64,000 nucleotides of DNA, taken from the NCBI GenBank assembly GCA_018340805.1, contig JACMZG010001870.1, positions 48,004,573 through 48,068,572 on the forward strand. The letters run 5' to 3'. Positions 45,587 through 57,985 of the stretch are shown here, one piece after another. Made by a program: the position numbers and the translations under genes. The notes under the pieces are model-generated. The model did no database searches, was not told where the DNA came from, and worked only from the letters and a program-made list of their open reading frames with translations. Every line of letters starts with the position of its first letter. The stretch's first letter is position 1. The stretch is from Microvelia longipes (lineage: Eukaryota > Arthropoda > Insecta > Hemiptera > Veliidae).

Positions 45587-46262
45587 TCTATGGACGAAAA
45601 TAATCATTCCGAAGAAAATTCGGCCAGCTTGCGTTCCACCACGCCAGAATTATTTGTTTAACTTATTCCAATATCAAGCATAATATGACATATATTTTAT
45701 ATGGCAGGTCGACGGCTGTTTCTTTTTACACTATTCAATATCTTTCATTTATACGGCATTTTTAGAGTTGTTTTAAAGAAGTAGCGGCTAAGTCAGAATG
45801 AACTTTGTACCTCTGCAAGTAGTTAAGCATGTAACGGGAATATATTTCTTTTAAGTTGTGAACTCAACGGGACTTAATAATTCTAACTTTACCTACTTTT
45901 ATTTCTTTTAAAAACTTTGAGCTCTATTTTCAATCAATTGGTACACAATTACAATTATTTGAAAAAAAAACCAATAATGCCTAATATTATGTATTTAATG
46001 TAAAATAAGCTCAATATACTATATAATATAATATGAGCTCAGTATAATAAACATTACTTATATAATATGAGCAATATTTATTTCCTTCTACAGCAATATA
46101 ATTTTTATTTTCTTTTTGTAAAGATCCATTGTATTATGATATTAATTTAGATTTGTTTACACTAATTAAATAATTAAAATAATTACTATTTGTATTTCTC
46201 TTAATCATATTATATAACTGAAATAGCAGTTCTTATATACAATACAGAATTACTCTGATTAC
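45587..46262. other. Unassigned AT-rich sequence
   Basis: 45615-45660 has the 'cacgccagaattatttgttt' dispersed motif. The rest shows nothing recognisable. Confidence 0.35.
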
Positions 46263-46345
46263 AATTTTACTTTTCCTCATTTATACCTTAGGTATATGGG
46301 AAAAGTTTTTATATAGCAACTAAATCCGAAACCAGGATATCAACG
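46263..46345 (+). mobile_element. Family S 5' end fragment (S9)
   Basis: The family 5' start (ttttacttttcctcatttat, 'accttaggtatatgggaaaa') and 'aaatccgaaaccaggatatc', then truncated. Confidence 0.65.
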
Positions 46346-46399
46346 GAATGAAAAAAAAATTCGTAGCAGCGCCACCGTCGCTGATAAGAAATTGATAAC

Positions 46400-47162
46400 G
46401 AAAGGGTGATCTTTGTTAAAGCCCTTATGTGGTTTTTTGGTTGTTCTTATTTGTGACGATTATTTCTTTACATTTTTTCTCAAAGTGTACATTTATTCAA
46501 TTAATTTAATTTAAGAATAGTGTTTTAATGGGTTGTCACGAGTATTTAAATTAAGTGATACGAAGATGAAAATCACAATATAGTGTTTTATATCATTTAT
46601 AGTTAATTAATTTTACTTTGAATAATTTTATTTGCACAAAAACTAAATAAATTCTTTAAATTAGTAGTAATAGGTATTATATTGTTATCAATTGTATTGT
46701 TAATTAATTTTTTATTTACTCACTAAAATAATTAATAACTCACTAAATTCACTCTTTTTTGTAAAATGTTTGTGTAAATTATCCGTTTAGATTTTATTAT
46801 TTCTGGGTTCAATCGGACAAATCCAAGTCTGTAGTGATAAGAGCTTGATTCTGTGACATCATGAGTAGTGTGACGTCACATAGTACATTTATGTATTATT
46901 AATATTAATTATAATCAGTCTATGAGTAGCAGCCACCCTGAATGTATCTTCTTAAACCCATTCCCTCAAGACAATATCACAGATTCTATATTTAAAAGTA
47001 TTTATCTATGAAATATTGGTAAATTTGTTTAGCACCAATGGTCGTTCTATTAATTTTTACCTCATTTATCACAAATTAATTAACAATAAAGAAATAAAAG
47101 AAGAATTTTTATCAGCTGCTATGCTAATCCTATGATAAAAAAAATTGATCACCCTTTCGTTT
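46400..47162. other. AT-rich stretch bounded by 15-bp inverted repeats
   Basis: aacgaaagggtgatc near 46400 is inverted as gatcaccctttcgtt near 47147. No duplication or coding sequence was found, so element status is uncertain. Confidence 0.3.
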
Positions 47163-47613
47163 TCCCGCCATTGGTATTGCCAACCTTAGAACTATCTCTT
47201 TGAATGGCGAATAAATCGAACAAAAGTATAAGATCGGTCCAGTAATAAACGAGATTCAATCCGTCAAGACATAAACATTGTATTAGTAACTTTGTTTCAT
47301 TCTTGAATTCATAGTGCTAAAGCCCCCCCCCCCTTATTAAAAAATTAACCACCCTCCCCCCCCCCCAAGAAAAAACGTATCACCATCTAAGCTACTAAAA
47401 TTAAAATTAAATTTAACTTATTTAAAAATATAATAAGAAAATTAATAATGAAATTAAATATACTTTATTATATATTTATTCTGAAAAATATATTTTATCA
47501 ATAAATAATTAATTATGACTTTATTTTTTCTACTTTTAAAAAGTTTAGTTAGCAACCAAAGGATACCAATTATTTTACTTTTTTACTACTTTTTTTATTA
47601 ATTTTACTTATAG
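47163..47613. other. C-run and AT-rich sequence
   Basis: C runs at about 47324-47333 and 47354-47367. Nothing else was recognised. Confidence 0.4.
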
Positions 47614-48182
47614 ACCAAGAGCCCAGGGGTGTTTTGTTAATAAAAAGTATAATGGCTGGAACCGGTCTCAATTTTTCGTAAATACCTTCCTGAACAAGGA
47701 TCTGCAATTCTGCCGACTCGTATCGGATGGGTGTCCCAGGCAGAACGCACTTTACATGTCAAATTTACCACCGAAGTTAATAAAAAGTGTAATGGCTGGA
47801 AACGGGTTTAATTTTTCGTAAATACCTTTCTGAACAAGGATCTGCAATTCTGCCGACTCGTATCGGATGGGTGTCCCAGGCAGAACGCACTTTACATGTC
47901 AAATTTACCACCGAAGTTAATAAAAAGTGTAATGGCTGGAAACGGGTTTAATTTTTCGTAAATACCTTTCTGAACAAGGATCTGCAATTCTGCCGACTCG
48001 TATCAAGTGGGTGTCCCAGGCAGAACCTTTGACCCCTAAAGTGCGTTCTGCCTGGGACACCCATCCGATATGAGTCGGCAGAATTGCAGATCCTTGTTCA
48101 GGAAGGTATTTACGAAAAATTGAGACCGGTTCCAGCCATTACACTTTTTATTAACAAAACACCCCTGGGCTCTTGGACTATT
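47614..48182. mobile_element. Foldback element with three tandem left arms
   Basis: The outer ends are inverted (ccaagagcccaggggtgttt at 47615 and its inverse ending near 48175). The left side carries three direct copies of a 140-bp unit starting gttaataaaaagt (47636, 47776, 47916); the right arm (about 48038-48165) is one inverted copy. Copies two and three share private differences (aacgggttta), so the amplification happened within the element. Non-coding. Confidence 0.8.
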
Positions 48183-49403
48183 AGAAGTTAAACAGGAAAA
48201 TAAGTAATATTAGTAAATAGTAATAACAAATGTTATTTAGATTAGATCTTATTCAAAAAAACAGTATATATATCGCCAATGCTTGAATTATTAACAACGT
48301 TACATCCAATGTCTACGGATGTTACGGCATGGTTAGCAAACTTAGTTCTAATTTTAAGTCCATTAAAATTTCGTAAAACATCATCAAACTAATTGGCCCC
48401 ATTACTTAACTGCTTAGTGACTTACATTATCAACTTATTTTCTTTAACTAAACTTAATAGACTTACGAAGTATTACTGTCACCAGACTGCAGACGTTTAC
48501 AGTTTTTTAAGTTCTCTAAGTCATAAATATGGAAGCCGTAGAACTTAAACATTCATTGGGTTTATAAATAACCGCTGATATGTAATATAGAACTAAGTAT
48601 TTAAGCACATAACTTTATTACTTGCAATCATTGAAGCTGTACTTAAAGTACATTATTATCAAAATTTTTACAAAAAAAATTCATAAATCGAAAAGTCTCG
48701 TGATCTATCTCTAGATAACTTTTTATCTTTCTCTATTTTTGGTTTTAAATTTAATTTTAGAGTAGAATTTGACTTTTTTTATTTGTTTAAAAAAATTGGT
48801 TTCTTATAATATTATGCACTTTGACAACTGCATGAAATCTTTAACTTGTATGGTGAAGACAATAATGAAAATAATAAATTCTTTAGAATAGTTCTGACAT
48901 TATAGTTTTTTCAACTATGTATATATGTATTCTTTGAAACATGAATATGCCTTGTGACCACAAATAAAGGCGAAATATCGTTTTTGATGAAGTAATTTGT
49001 TTAAATTAATTCCGTCCCATCTTGTGTCCGAAAAATAATAAACATAAAACAATGGAGACTAATACTAATAATAACATAGATATACTTAAAATACTTATAT
49101 ATAGAAAATACTTTATTATTATATTCATATAAAATTAAATTACTACAACTTACATTTCAATACTATGTTATTACATTTTTTTTTCTTTATCCAGATTTTT
49201 TTTTTAAATTTCAATAAAAGTCACTAGAGTCTAAACTAAGCCCTCACTCCAGCATTAGCTTTTGAAGGCTCACATTTTTGAAATAATACTATATGCTCAC
49301 AAATTTTATCTAAGAGATAAATTTAATTAATTATTGTTTTCTCAACTATTGTAATTTAGTATGTAAATTTAAAAAAAATGGAAATATACTATATTACTAT
49401 TAC

Positions 49404-49407
<4 letters not shown>
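48183..49407. other. AT-rich stretch, nothing recognised
   Basis: No ORF, RNA gene or repeat boundary could be supported. Confidence 0.4.

Positions 49408-49434
<27 letters not shown>
49408..49434. repeat. Poly(A) tract, 27 bases
   Basis: Directly joins the truncated end of a family S copy. Confidence 0.9.
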
Positions 49435-49922
49435 CTTGTATTAAAACGAAACTTTATACACTTATTTATTTACGTCAAGGTATACACTTGTACCGCATTT
49501 CAACTGAATTAGATCCAATTTTTTTAAAACCATTTTCCAATTTTCTTTTTAAAAAACTTACACAAGTCATTCCATAAAAGTTAAACTAACACATTTCAGT
49601 AATATACGTAGCTACATGCGTGCCAAATTTAATCCGATCGCATCATGTTTTCTTGTTTCATGATTTTTCGAATTTTTTGCTGAAAATTTTCAGCAAAAAT
49701 TTCGCTGAAAACCACTCCTGAGTGGATACACTAGGAGCTACAATGATAACAGACACACACACACACAAACCCATAAAGACAGACAACTATGAGAAACCAC
49801 TCAGAAGGTCTTAAAAACACCTGAAACGGAAAATTCGGGTGACATGCCGGTATCGGATTTTTCGTAAACACAATACCTTTCCTATATACCTTCGGTATAA
49901 ATGAGGATAACTCAAAATAAGA
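49435..49922 (-). mobile_element. Family S copy S10, lacking the 5S block
   Basis: Minus-strand copy with an intact 5' end (ccttcggtataaatgaggat at 49896-49915) reaching only to 'cttgtattaaaacgaaactt', just upstream of where the 5S-like block should be. A 27-base A run occupies the junction. Confidence 0.75.
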
Positions 49923-50930
<1,008 letters not shown>

Positions 50931-50934
50931 ATAT

Positions 50935-51768
50935 AACAAATGTATAACAAATCTAAAACCGGGATGTCACCGGAATTATCCGTTTTAGGTGTTTTAAACC
51001 CCTCCTGAGGCCTCTCAGGAGGACAGGTCTTCACAAAGTTATCTGTCTATATGTGTGTGTGAGGCTGCTATCATCGTAGCTCCTAGGTGTATTTATGCTA
51101 AAAGTTGAAACTTTGTCCAAAAATCAATCTACCACTTCAGTTGTACTATTTGGATATATTTTTTATAACGTCATTAACCCGCAATAATGACGCAGCAAAA
51201 ATTTCGAAAATTCATAAAACGCAGAAAAGTGGTTCAATCGGATTGATATTTGGCACACGTGTAGTCATGTCTAAGACTAACATATGTGCCTAGTTTCATC
51301 TCATTATCAGCATTAGTTTAATTTTTATCAAAACACTTGTGTAGATTTTTTTAAAAATTGTAAAAAATCGGTAAATTATCAAGCTGAGTTGAAATTTGGT
51401 GTAAGTATATACCTTTGCGTAATACATTAGTACACCAAGTTTATTTCAATACAACAAGACAAGATTTAGGTCTTCCGGTGGTGACCGCGTCATTGTAGAT
51501 GAAGAATCCAATATTCCATAAGAGTTAAGCAGCATTAAGCGTAGTCAGTGCTGTATGGGTGACCGCTAAGAATTAAACGGATGCATTTACTATCTGCGGA
51601 GGAGCGAAGCGAGTCTTCATGTCTTCAGACTCGCTTCGCTCCTGTATAAATTTTAGCGAATTTTATATTCTCAGGACGAGTGAAGCGAGTATGAAGCAGG
51701 GAGGATGAGCGTAGCGAATTTGATCGATTTGGAAAAGTTCCGAGGCACCCCGTACCCGATTTTTTCTA
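50935..51768 (+). mobile_element. Family S copy S11, near full length on plus
   Basis: Runs from 'caaatctaaaaccgggatgt' through 'gtatttatgctaaaagttga', 'cgcaataatgacgcagcaaa', 'tttggcacacgtgtagtcat' and the 5S-like block at 51523-51569 to three repeats of the gagcgaagcgagtc type, and the tail 'ccccgtacccgattttttc' at 51768. The 5' boundary is lost in the adjacent TA tract. Confidence 0.8.
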
Positions 51769-52150
51769 TGGTCACCATAGCCATTCCCTCCTTTTTCGTT
51801 TTAAAGAAGCGCTCTTCGGTAGCTGCATCTCTCTGCATCATCGTGCATCGTCCCGTGTTTCTTTTTCTATCGATTTGGAAGCCAAACAAATTGATCCCCC
51901 TCCTCCACCTCAACTCCTGCCATCAGAACAACCTCATAAGCGGCATTTTTCTGATGAAAATTCGTTATAATGATGACGCAAAAATATCGTCAGCATAACT
52001 TAAATTATTTAATTCCATTATTATCATTATTTTTTTTCATTCAAGAAGAATTATAATAACTTTAGAGCTTTTTTGGACTGTTTTAAATTGTGATATCAAT
52101 TAAATTAACGAAGACTTCAGTCCTTTTTTATTAAATTATTAAAAATAAAT
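51769..52150. other. Unassigned; dispersed hairpin motif
   Basis: 51935-51970 holds 'cctcataagcggcatttttc', the inverse of the motif near 63130. No gene was supported. Confidence 0.4.
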
Positions 52151-52321
52151 TCACGAAGAGCTTTCGCCCAGGATCCTGAGCTTTTTCAGTTCTTAAAATG
52201 ACAAAATGAGAAAGTTTTGAAAATTAATAAAATTTTGAAATGTTTTAATGTCACGTGTCTAAATAGTAAATAAATTTTAAATGAAATAGAAAATAAAGGA
52301 AAATTAAGATTTAAGATAATA
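52151..52321 (-). mobile_element. Penelope 3' region with degenerate hammerhead-like hairpin
   Basis: Downstream of the Penelope stop on minus. It contains CTGAAAAA, the hairpin GCTCAGG/CCTGGGC and GAAA (52189 down to 52162). This matches the order of a hammerhead core but CTGATGA is replaced by CTGAAAA. Probably a relic. Confidence 0.5.
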
Positions 52322-52975
52322 TTAATAAATACTGCTAAGATTGTTAATGTCTTGTTTTTTGTTCATACTGTCTTTGTCAGCTTTTATATAGAGCATTTCT
52401 AAAATTTTCCTTTTCTGTATGTGATTCTGTATGAAGTATAAGGCAGTTTTTTGTCTGGTCGGTGGTCAAGTTTTGTCATATGTTCTGATAAGGCCGTAAG
52501 TTAGAGTTGTCAAGTATTTGGTTGTTATGTGTGTCAAGTCTTTTTTGAAAAGTTGAGAGGTCTCTCCTGTGTATGCTTGGGGCAGTCTTTACATGGTATT
52601 CTGTATACAACATTGCATCTTTGGCATTAGTGAGGGGGTCTTTTGAAAAATATTTAATGTAAAAATTAATAGGATTTTTAGAGCAATTTTGATGTTGTAG
52701 TCTTTAAATAAGTTTTTAATTTGGTATGTAGGTGTCCTATGTAGGTAAGAGAGTGGTAAGTAGGTAAGTTATTCGGTCGGTCGGTATCATTAGCAGCAAT
52801 AGGAGGTATTCGGATAAGTGGGTTATGGTACCGAAACAATAGGTTGGAGACTAGTCTATCAGGGTAATTGTTTTCTCTTAGTATATCTTTAATTTTGATG
52901 GTGGCTTCAGCTGTAAATTGGGGATCGCTTAAGGTCAAAACTCTGTGTGTAAGGTTTATCCACAGAATTTTATAA
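52322..52975 (-). pseudogene. Penelope-like element: RT end plus GIY-YIG endonuclease, broken
   Basis: The first minus-strand segment (about 52975-52678) reads 'LSDPQFTAEATIKIKDIL' and 'ENNYPDRLV', the end of a Penelope reverse transcriptase. After frame slips, 'VVYRIPCKDCPK' and 'AYTGETSQLFKK' give the CxxC and Y..G.T parts of a GIY-YIG nuclease. Next come 'ALSEHMTKLDHRPD' (the H...H pair) and 'GKILEMLYIKAD', which includes the catalytic-type glutamate. The frame stops at 52322-52324. Penelope elements encode RT and GIY-YIG in this order and use the nuclease for target nicking. At least three frameshifts make it inactive. The RT palm is missing upstream. The inverted dimers at 22617 and 36228 may belong to the same superfamily. 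Confidence 0.7.
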
Positions 52976-53019
52976 GAAGAAGAATTATAAGTTCAAAATT
53001 TTATTAATTTATAAACTGA

Positions 53020-53128
53020 GGAAACAGAGTCTCCGCTCTAACTTGCTACTGGAGGCTCTCATCATAAACTAAAAAAATTGTAATTAAATTTGTAACAATT
53101 TGATGGAAATAAAGATTATTATTATTAG
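53020..53128 (+). mobile_element. Non-LTR 3' UTR tail fragment
   Basis: Ends 'tggaaataaagattattatt' in an (ATT)n tail, the usual end of many arthropod non-LTR elements. No coding sequence remains. Confidence 0.4.
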
Positions 53129-53635
53129 GTATTGTTTTTAGTTTAACATTTATAATTTAATGGAAACAATCGCTTTGAACGAATACATAAATCAATATTA
53201 GAAAGAAAAACTAAGGATGACTGGTAATACGACAACCTGATACAGGAAAACCTGGTATATGGCTGCGAAGCGGCCAGAAATACTTTGTACAGATTTCTTC
53301 AAAGAATACCTCATATACCTAAGATCTACATAACTTGTTTCATTTAACCCGAATAAAATCCTTTCTCTTCCGTTAACCTTTTTTATCATAAAAGAAATCA
53401 TAAATTATATTTCTATTATTATATATTACCCATCAAAATATACTGGTATACTTCACGAAGAGTATTAAATTATAATATATATAAGTATAGTTTATACGAA
53501 GAATGGAAAGTAAACGTCTAAAGCAATAATACAAATGTAAAAGTAGATAAGAAAGAATGAATGGGACGAGTATATGAAATTTAACTTGTGGTTTTAGCAT
53601 TGCTTTAGGCTTCAAATATGCCGAAAATCATCTTA
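53129..53635. other. Unassigned AT-rich sequence
   Basis: Short ORFs without identifiable motifs. Confidence 0.35.
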
Positions 53636-53970
53636 AAACCCTGTCTCCTAAGAACATGTTCATAATAGACTTAAGAAAGTGTCCATCATAGACATAAGAA
53701 GCTGTCCACAATAGACTAAGAACCTGTTCACAGGAGACTTAAGAACCTGTCCCCATAGACTTAAGAACCTGTCCACAATAGACTTAAAAACTTGTCCACA
53801 ATAGACTTAAGAGCCTGTCCCCATAGACTTAAGAACCTGTCCACAATAGACTTAAAAACCTGTCTATCATAAACTTAAGAAGCTGTCCACAATAGACTTA
53901 AGAACCTGTCCATCATAGACTTAAGAACATGTCCCCATAGCCTTAAACACCTGTTTATCATAGGCTTAAG
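53636..53970 (+). repeat. 23-24 bp minisatellite, about 14 copies
   Basis: Units of 'cttaagaacctgtccacaat' plus 'aga', with cccc/tatc variants at the centre. Confidence 0.85.
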
Positions 53971-53989
53971 AATTCCTCTAGAAGACTAA

Positions 53990-54411
53990 AATTTGTGACA
54001 AGTTTCATTTTATTATCAGCGTTAGTTCAATTTTTATCAAATGACTTGAATATGTTCTATTAAAAAATTGTATAAAATCACGAAAAAATCAAATTGAGTT
54101 GAAATTTGGTACAACTGTATACTTTTATGTAATAAATAAGTATAAAACGTTTTGTTTTAATATGATTAATTTATCTATGATTTCTGTTGTATTATAAAAA
54201 TTAAGGAGCATCGAGCGTGGTCAGTGCCTGGATGGGTGACCGCTGGTAATAAAACGAATGTATTTTCTATCTAAGCACGAGCGAAGCAAGTCCAAAGAAG
54301 CGTTACAGTACAAATTTAACGACTTGTATATTCTACAAGTCAAATTATATATTGGGGAGGATGAGCGTAGTGATGAGGAACTGTTTCGAGGTACCCCATA
54401 CCCGATTTATT
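53990..54411 (+). mobile_element. Family S copy S12 (middle and 3' part)
   Basis: Begins in the 'gtttcattttattatcagcg' block, continues with 'tgaaatttggtacaactgta', and has the best-preserved 5S-like block (54199-54247: catcgagcgtggtcagtgcc, then tggatgggtgaccgct). It ends in the tail 'ggtaccccatacccgattta'. Confidence 0.8.
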
Positions 54412-54458
54412 AAAATATTTACATACTTTAATAACTACTAAAAAGTTACTTAACTAAG

Positions 54459-55000
54459 AGAGTCACCCGTGGTGTAGTGGTTAAGGTACGCGGGCAATAC
54501 ACAGAATGAATGGACTTAAGTCATGGGTTCAATCCCAGCACGGGCCTCTAGGATTTTTATGAGAGGGATAAAAATTCTGCGTACCACGTCCTTCAGAAGG
54601 GACGTGTCTGGAGCCTGTGCGCTGTCAGGTACTCGTTAAAGATCCCTTACCCTAAATGAGCAAAATTTAGGACCCTCATTGTAGATTCATTATAATACTA
54701 TACTGTTTCTGACTTGTAGTTTAAAGTGTGTGGAGGTTTAGTTTAACAGTGAGAGCACGTGTTGTTCCCAGTTTTCACTAGACTATAAGAGTCAGTAAAA
54801 ATATGTATGATTGCTTAAAAAAGCATGAGAGGAACCATAGAACCGGCTCTTCTGTCTAGATTAGATGAAATATACCTACACTTGAAATTAAAAGGAGTAG
54901 AACACTATCTTAGGGAGTTGGCAAAAAGAGCTCAACAACGTGGCCTACTTGCCTGGTAGTAACTACCACTCCCCCATATTACTATCACTACTACTATTAC
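54459..55000 (+). mobile_element. SINE-T copy 2, 542 bp, perfect 12-bp duplication
   Basis: Flanked by tacttaactaag at 54447-54458 and 55001-55012. The head reads 'agtcacccgtggtgtagtgg' then 'ttaaggtacgcgg' (box A region) and 'catgggttcaatccc' (box B). The body is shared with 27700-28273, and the tail is (ACT/ATT)n. Long for a SINE. No ORF in the body. Confidence 0.9.
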
Positions 55001-55055
55001 TACTTAACTAAGCGAATTTGATAAACCACAAGAACTCAAACTCATAGAGATAGAG

Positions 55056-55336
55056 AGAGAGTGTATAGCCTATCTAAATACATTTAGGGGCCTGAAACAT
55101 CATTTTTGGGCTCTCAGGGGCTCTGTATAACCTCATTAAAACTTCCTTCAAGAGTGAGTTAAGATTATAATTAATAAATTTATTTCGGTTTCCCGCACAT
55201 TGTTTGTGTCTTGATTTGTATTTTTAACGTTCTACTATATAAGTTATTGTAATTGTGTACTGATTATTTGATTATATTTATAAGCGAAGGTGGTCAGGTT
55301 ACTTTTTCTATGTTTCAAAATGTAACCTATAGTAAT
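55056..55336 (+). mobile_element. Family V MITE copy V5
   Basis: Shares 'atagcctatctaaatacatt', 'gggctctcaggggctctgta' and the right half with V3. The terminal repeats are eroded. Confidence 0.65.
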
Positions 55337-55590
55337 AAAATCTCTTTGCTTAAACTGACAAAACGTACTGATAGGATAAGAACTAGCAAACTCACTGATA
55401 AGAATTCTTCTACAACAATACAAAGACATATTTCTGGTGTGTTAACAGACACGTATTGTCCATACTATGAATCAATCGTAAATAAAATATATTAAAGATG
55501 AAAACTTTAATATAGAAGGAGCATAGGACCATAATTACAAAGGAATTCCACAGATAACACGAAAGCCGGTTTACTGCAAACTGATAAGAG

Positions 55591-55817
55591 TTTATAAGGT
55601 GATTCAATTCGATGTAAACAAACCAAACGCATTCGAAGGTTATAACCTGATGTTTTTATGAATGACGTGTGACGTCATTGCAGGAATCGGTATAGGCGGT
55701 CAACATTGAAAATTTACTATTTATTCCTGCAATGAAGTCAATTCCGAACTATAACCTAACATGCAAAGAAACATTTTATTTCATTCATAAAAACCCTCCA
55801 ATTGAACCCTTTTATAA
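55591..55817. mobile_element. Family Z MITE Z2, uninterrupted
   Basis: Starts tttataaggtgattcaattc and ends 'ccaattgaacccttttataa'. It gives the empty site for the X1 insertion in Z1. Confidence 0.8.
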
Positions 55818-56093
55818 ATATTATCAGCTTGATTCAGTTGAATATTTTTGTGAATGAAAACAATTTTTTTGACTTGATAGGTTATAGTCCGACGGAGACG
55901 TCATTGTAAGAATCGGTATAGACAACTTTCATTATAATACACACAAATTAGAGCAGTACTACTTAAAAATGAAAAATTTTTAAAAGTTATTCCTCAGGAT
56001 ACATTCATCGAGTTTAACACGTCCATATTCATTTAGACATGTTTGAAATCAAATAAATGATGTTTTATGGTTAACCTAGAGAATTTAGTTTTT

Positions 56094-56345
56094 TTTTCAG
56101 CCGCTCTGCAATCGAAAGCTAACTTGGCAAAGTGGTTACGGTGATCGATTGGGGACTCGTAGGTTAGCGGTTCGCATCCCGGCCGGAACTAACCGATTTT
56201 TGTAGTTTTTTTTATCTCTTGAATATTTCTATCTGTGTCCAACTGATTTTCAATCAAATGGATCGAAACATTTTTCCGCGTTTTATGAATTTTATAAAAC
56301 ATCGTGAAGTTAATGATGTCAAAAATGGTTGAATGGTGGTCTTAA
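56094..56345 (+). mobile_element. tRNA-headed SINE
   Basis: 'cttggcaaagtggttacggt' (box A-like) and 'agcggttcgcatcccgg' (box B) in tRNA spacing, followed by a body with 'ttccgcgttttatgaatttt', which resembles a middle segment of family S. This suggests shared or recombined parts. Target duplication not identified. Confidence 0.6.
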
Positions 56346-56793
56346 GAAGGGGCACCACCCTAACAACAAAAAAAAATTATAAATGTGTTATAAACATCCA
56401 ATAATAAAAAAAGATCTTAAGTAACGAAATAAAATAACTTAAAAACCTTGCTAAGCACTTAATGAAATCGGTCTTAGATAGCAAAAGGGTACCGGAATAC
56501 GAGAATCTACATTAAGTTGACAAGGACTACTTTTGACATAATTTTAATTAAAAACGTTAAAATACAATTTAAAATGCTTATAAATTTGTAATCCACCCAT
56601 ATTTTAGTATTTTATGCATAATCAATCATTAATTAACAATAGATCATAATAATTCAGCAACCGGAAGTATTGCCAACTTTGTTATAAGAATATTGTATAT
56701 TGTTAAGGTGGCAGCATTACTTGAGACCACCAGTGAACCGGCTTTGCTGTTATCAGTCATGCTCTTATATATAGCATTATTCTAAGATGAAAA

Positions 56794-57438
56794 CCTAATA
56801 TGTTAATTGAATAAAAATTATTAAATTATTTTTATTAAAAGATCCACAACAACCTGTAGAATACTTTTCTGGAAAAAACCTTTTATGTCTTTATAACATT
56901 TAAAATATTTTAAAGGTCGCAAAGCACACGATTTCTTTGAACCTGAGGCTGCAACGTTAACTTTTGTATTCATAGAGGAGAAAGGTTGGAGTAAAATGAA
57001 ATCAAAATAACTTTTACAACGAAAGTTCTATGGGAAGCCAAAACTTTGAGAATTTCATCATAAAACCACATCTATTGACTATATTCACTCCTTTAAATTT
57101 ATATATTTCAACCAATAGATCTATAATTAGAATTCAGCAAAATAATAATAAATATTTTATAAATTAAGTCTTTTCGTTGCATGTAAGAAAAGTGAGTAAT
57201 TAATGGATGTTTAAACTAATTTAATTAATTATTAATGTAATCAATAATTAGTTGATAAGGTGATGATGATAGAGTAACTTATGATTGAGTGATTTATTCA
57301 TAAAGATGGCTGGCCTTGAACTTGATGGAATTTTTGGCGGTAAAAGTGAAAAGTTTTATTTGAATGATTATGATACAAAATAATGTTTAAATTAGTTTTT
57401 AGATTTAAAATAAAACTTAAGTCTAGGAAGGAGGGTGG
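56794..57438. other. Unassigned AT-rich sequence
   Basis: No ORF or RNA gene recognised. Confidence 0.35.
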
Positions 57439-57881
57439 ACTTCTCAGGGTACCTCGAAACTTTTCCTTGTCACATCGGATGATCGCTACGATCATCCTAC
57501 CATCCTCGGAAACGCCTCGCTCGTCTTTAGAATATTCTAAATCTGAGGACGGACTCGTTTCGTTTGTCCTTACATAGTATATGCATCCGTTTCAATCCCA
57601 GTGGTCAACTATCCACGCACTGACCATGCACGATGCTGCTTAATTTTTATGATCCACAAAAAATCATGGATATACTTGTCGTATTGAAACGAAACTTAGT
57701 GTACTTATTTATTAGGTAATAATATACACTTGTACCAAATTTCAACTCAATTTAACAATTTCCCAATTTTTTAAAAAACGTTCACAAATTTGTATTAGTC
57801 TTACACATAGTCACATGAGTGCCAAATCTCAATCCGATCCCATCATTTTTCTGCGTTTTATGATTTTTCGAAATTTCTACC
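57439..57881 (-). mobile_element. Family S copy S13 (3' and middle part)
   Basis: Minus-strand tail from 57439, 5S-like block at about 57597-57650, 'catggatatacttgtcgtat', then 'gtgccaaatctcaatccgat', truncated at 57881 where a minisatellite begins. Confidence 0.75.
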
Positions 57882-57884
57882 ATG

Positions 57885-57985
57885 AGTCCCAAGTTACTTC
57901 TGCGATAAGCCCCTACTTACTTCTACGATAAGCTCTTATTTACATCTACTCTGAGCCCCTAGTTACTTCTACGACGAGCCCTATC
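57885..57985. repeat. About 28-bp minisatellite, four copies
   Basis: Degenerate units of 'gagcccctagttacttctac' plus 'gataa'. Confidence 0.7.

Larger units (their letters stand above)
55505..56785. mobile_element. Family W element W2 with nested insertions
   Basis: Flanked by GATGAAAA at 55497-55504 and 56786-56793. The left part (to about 55590) and the right part (from about 56375) match W1. Between them lie MITE Z2, a second diverged Z-like segment (about 55875-55940) and a tRNA-headed SINE. Confidence 0.75.
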
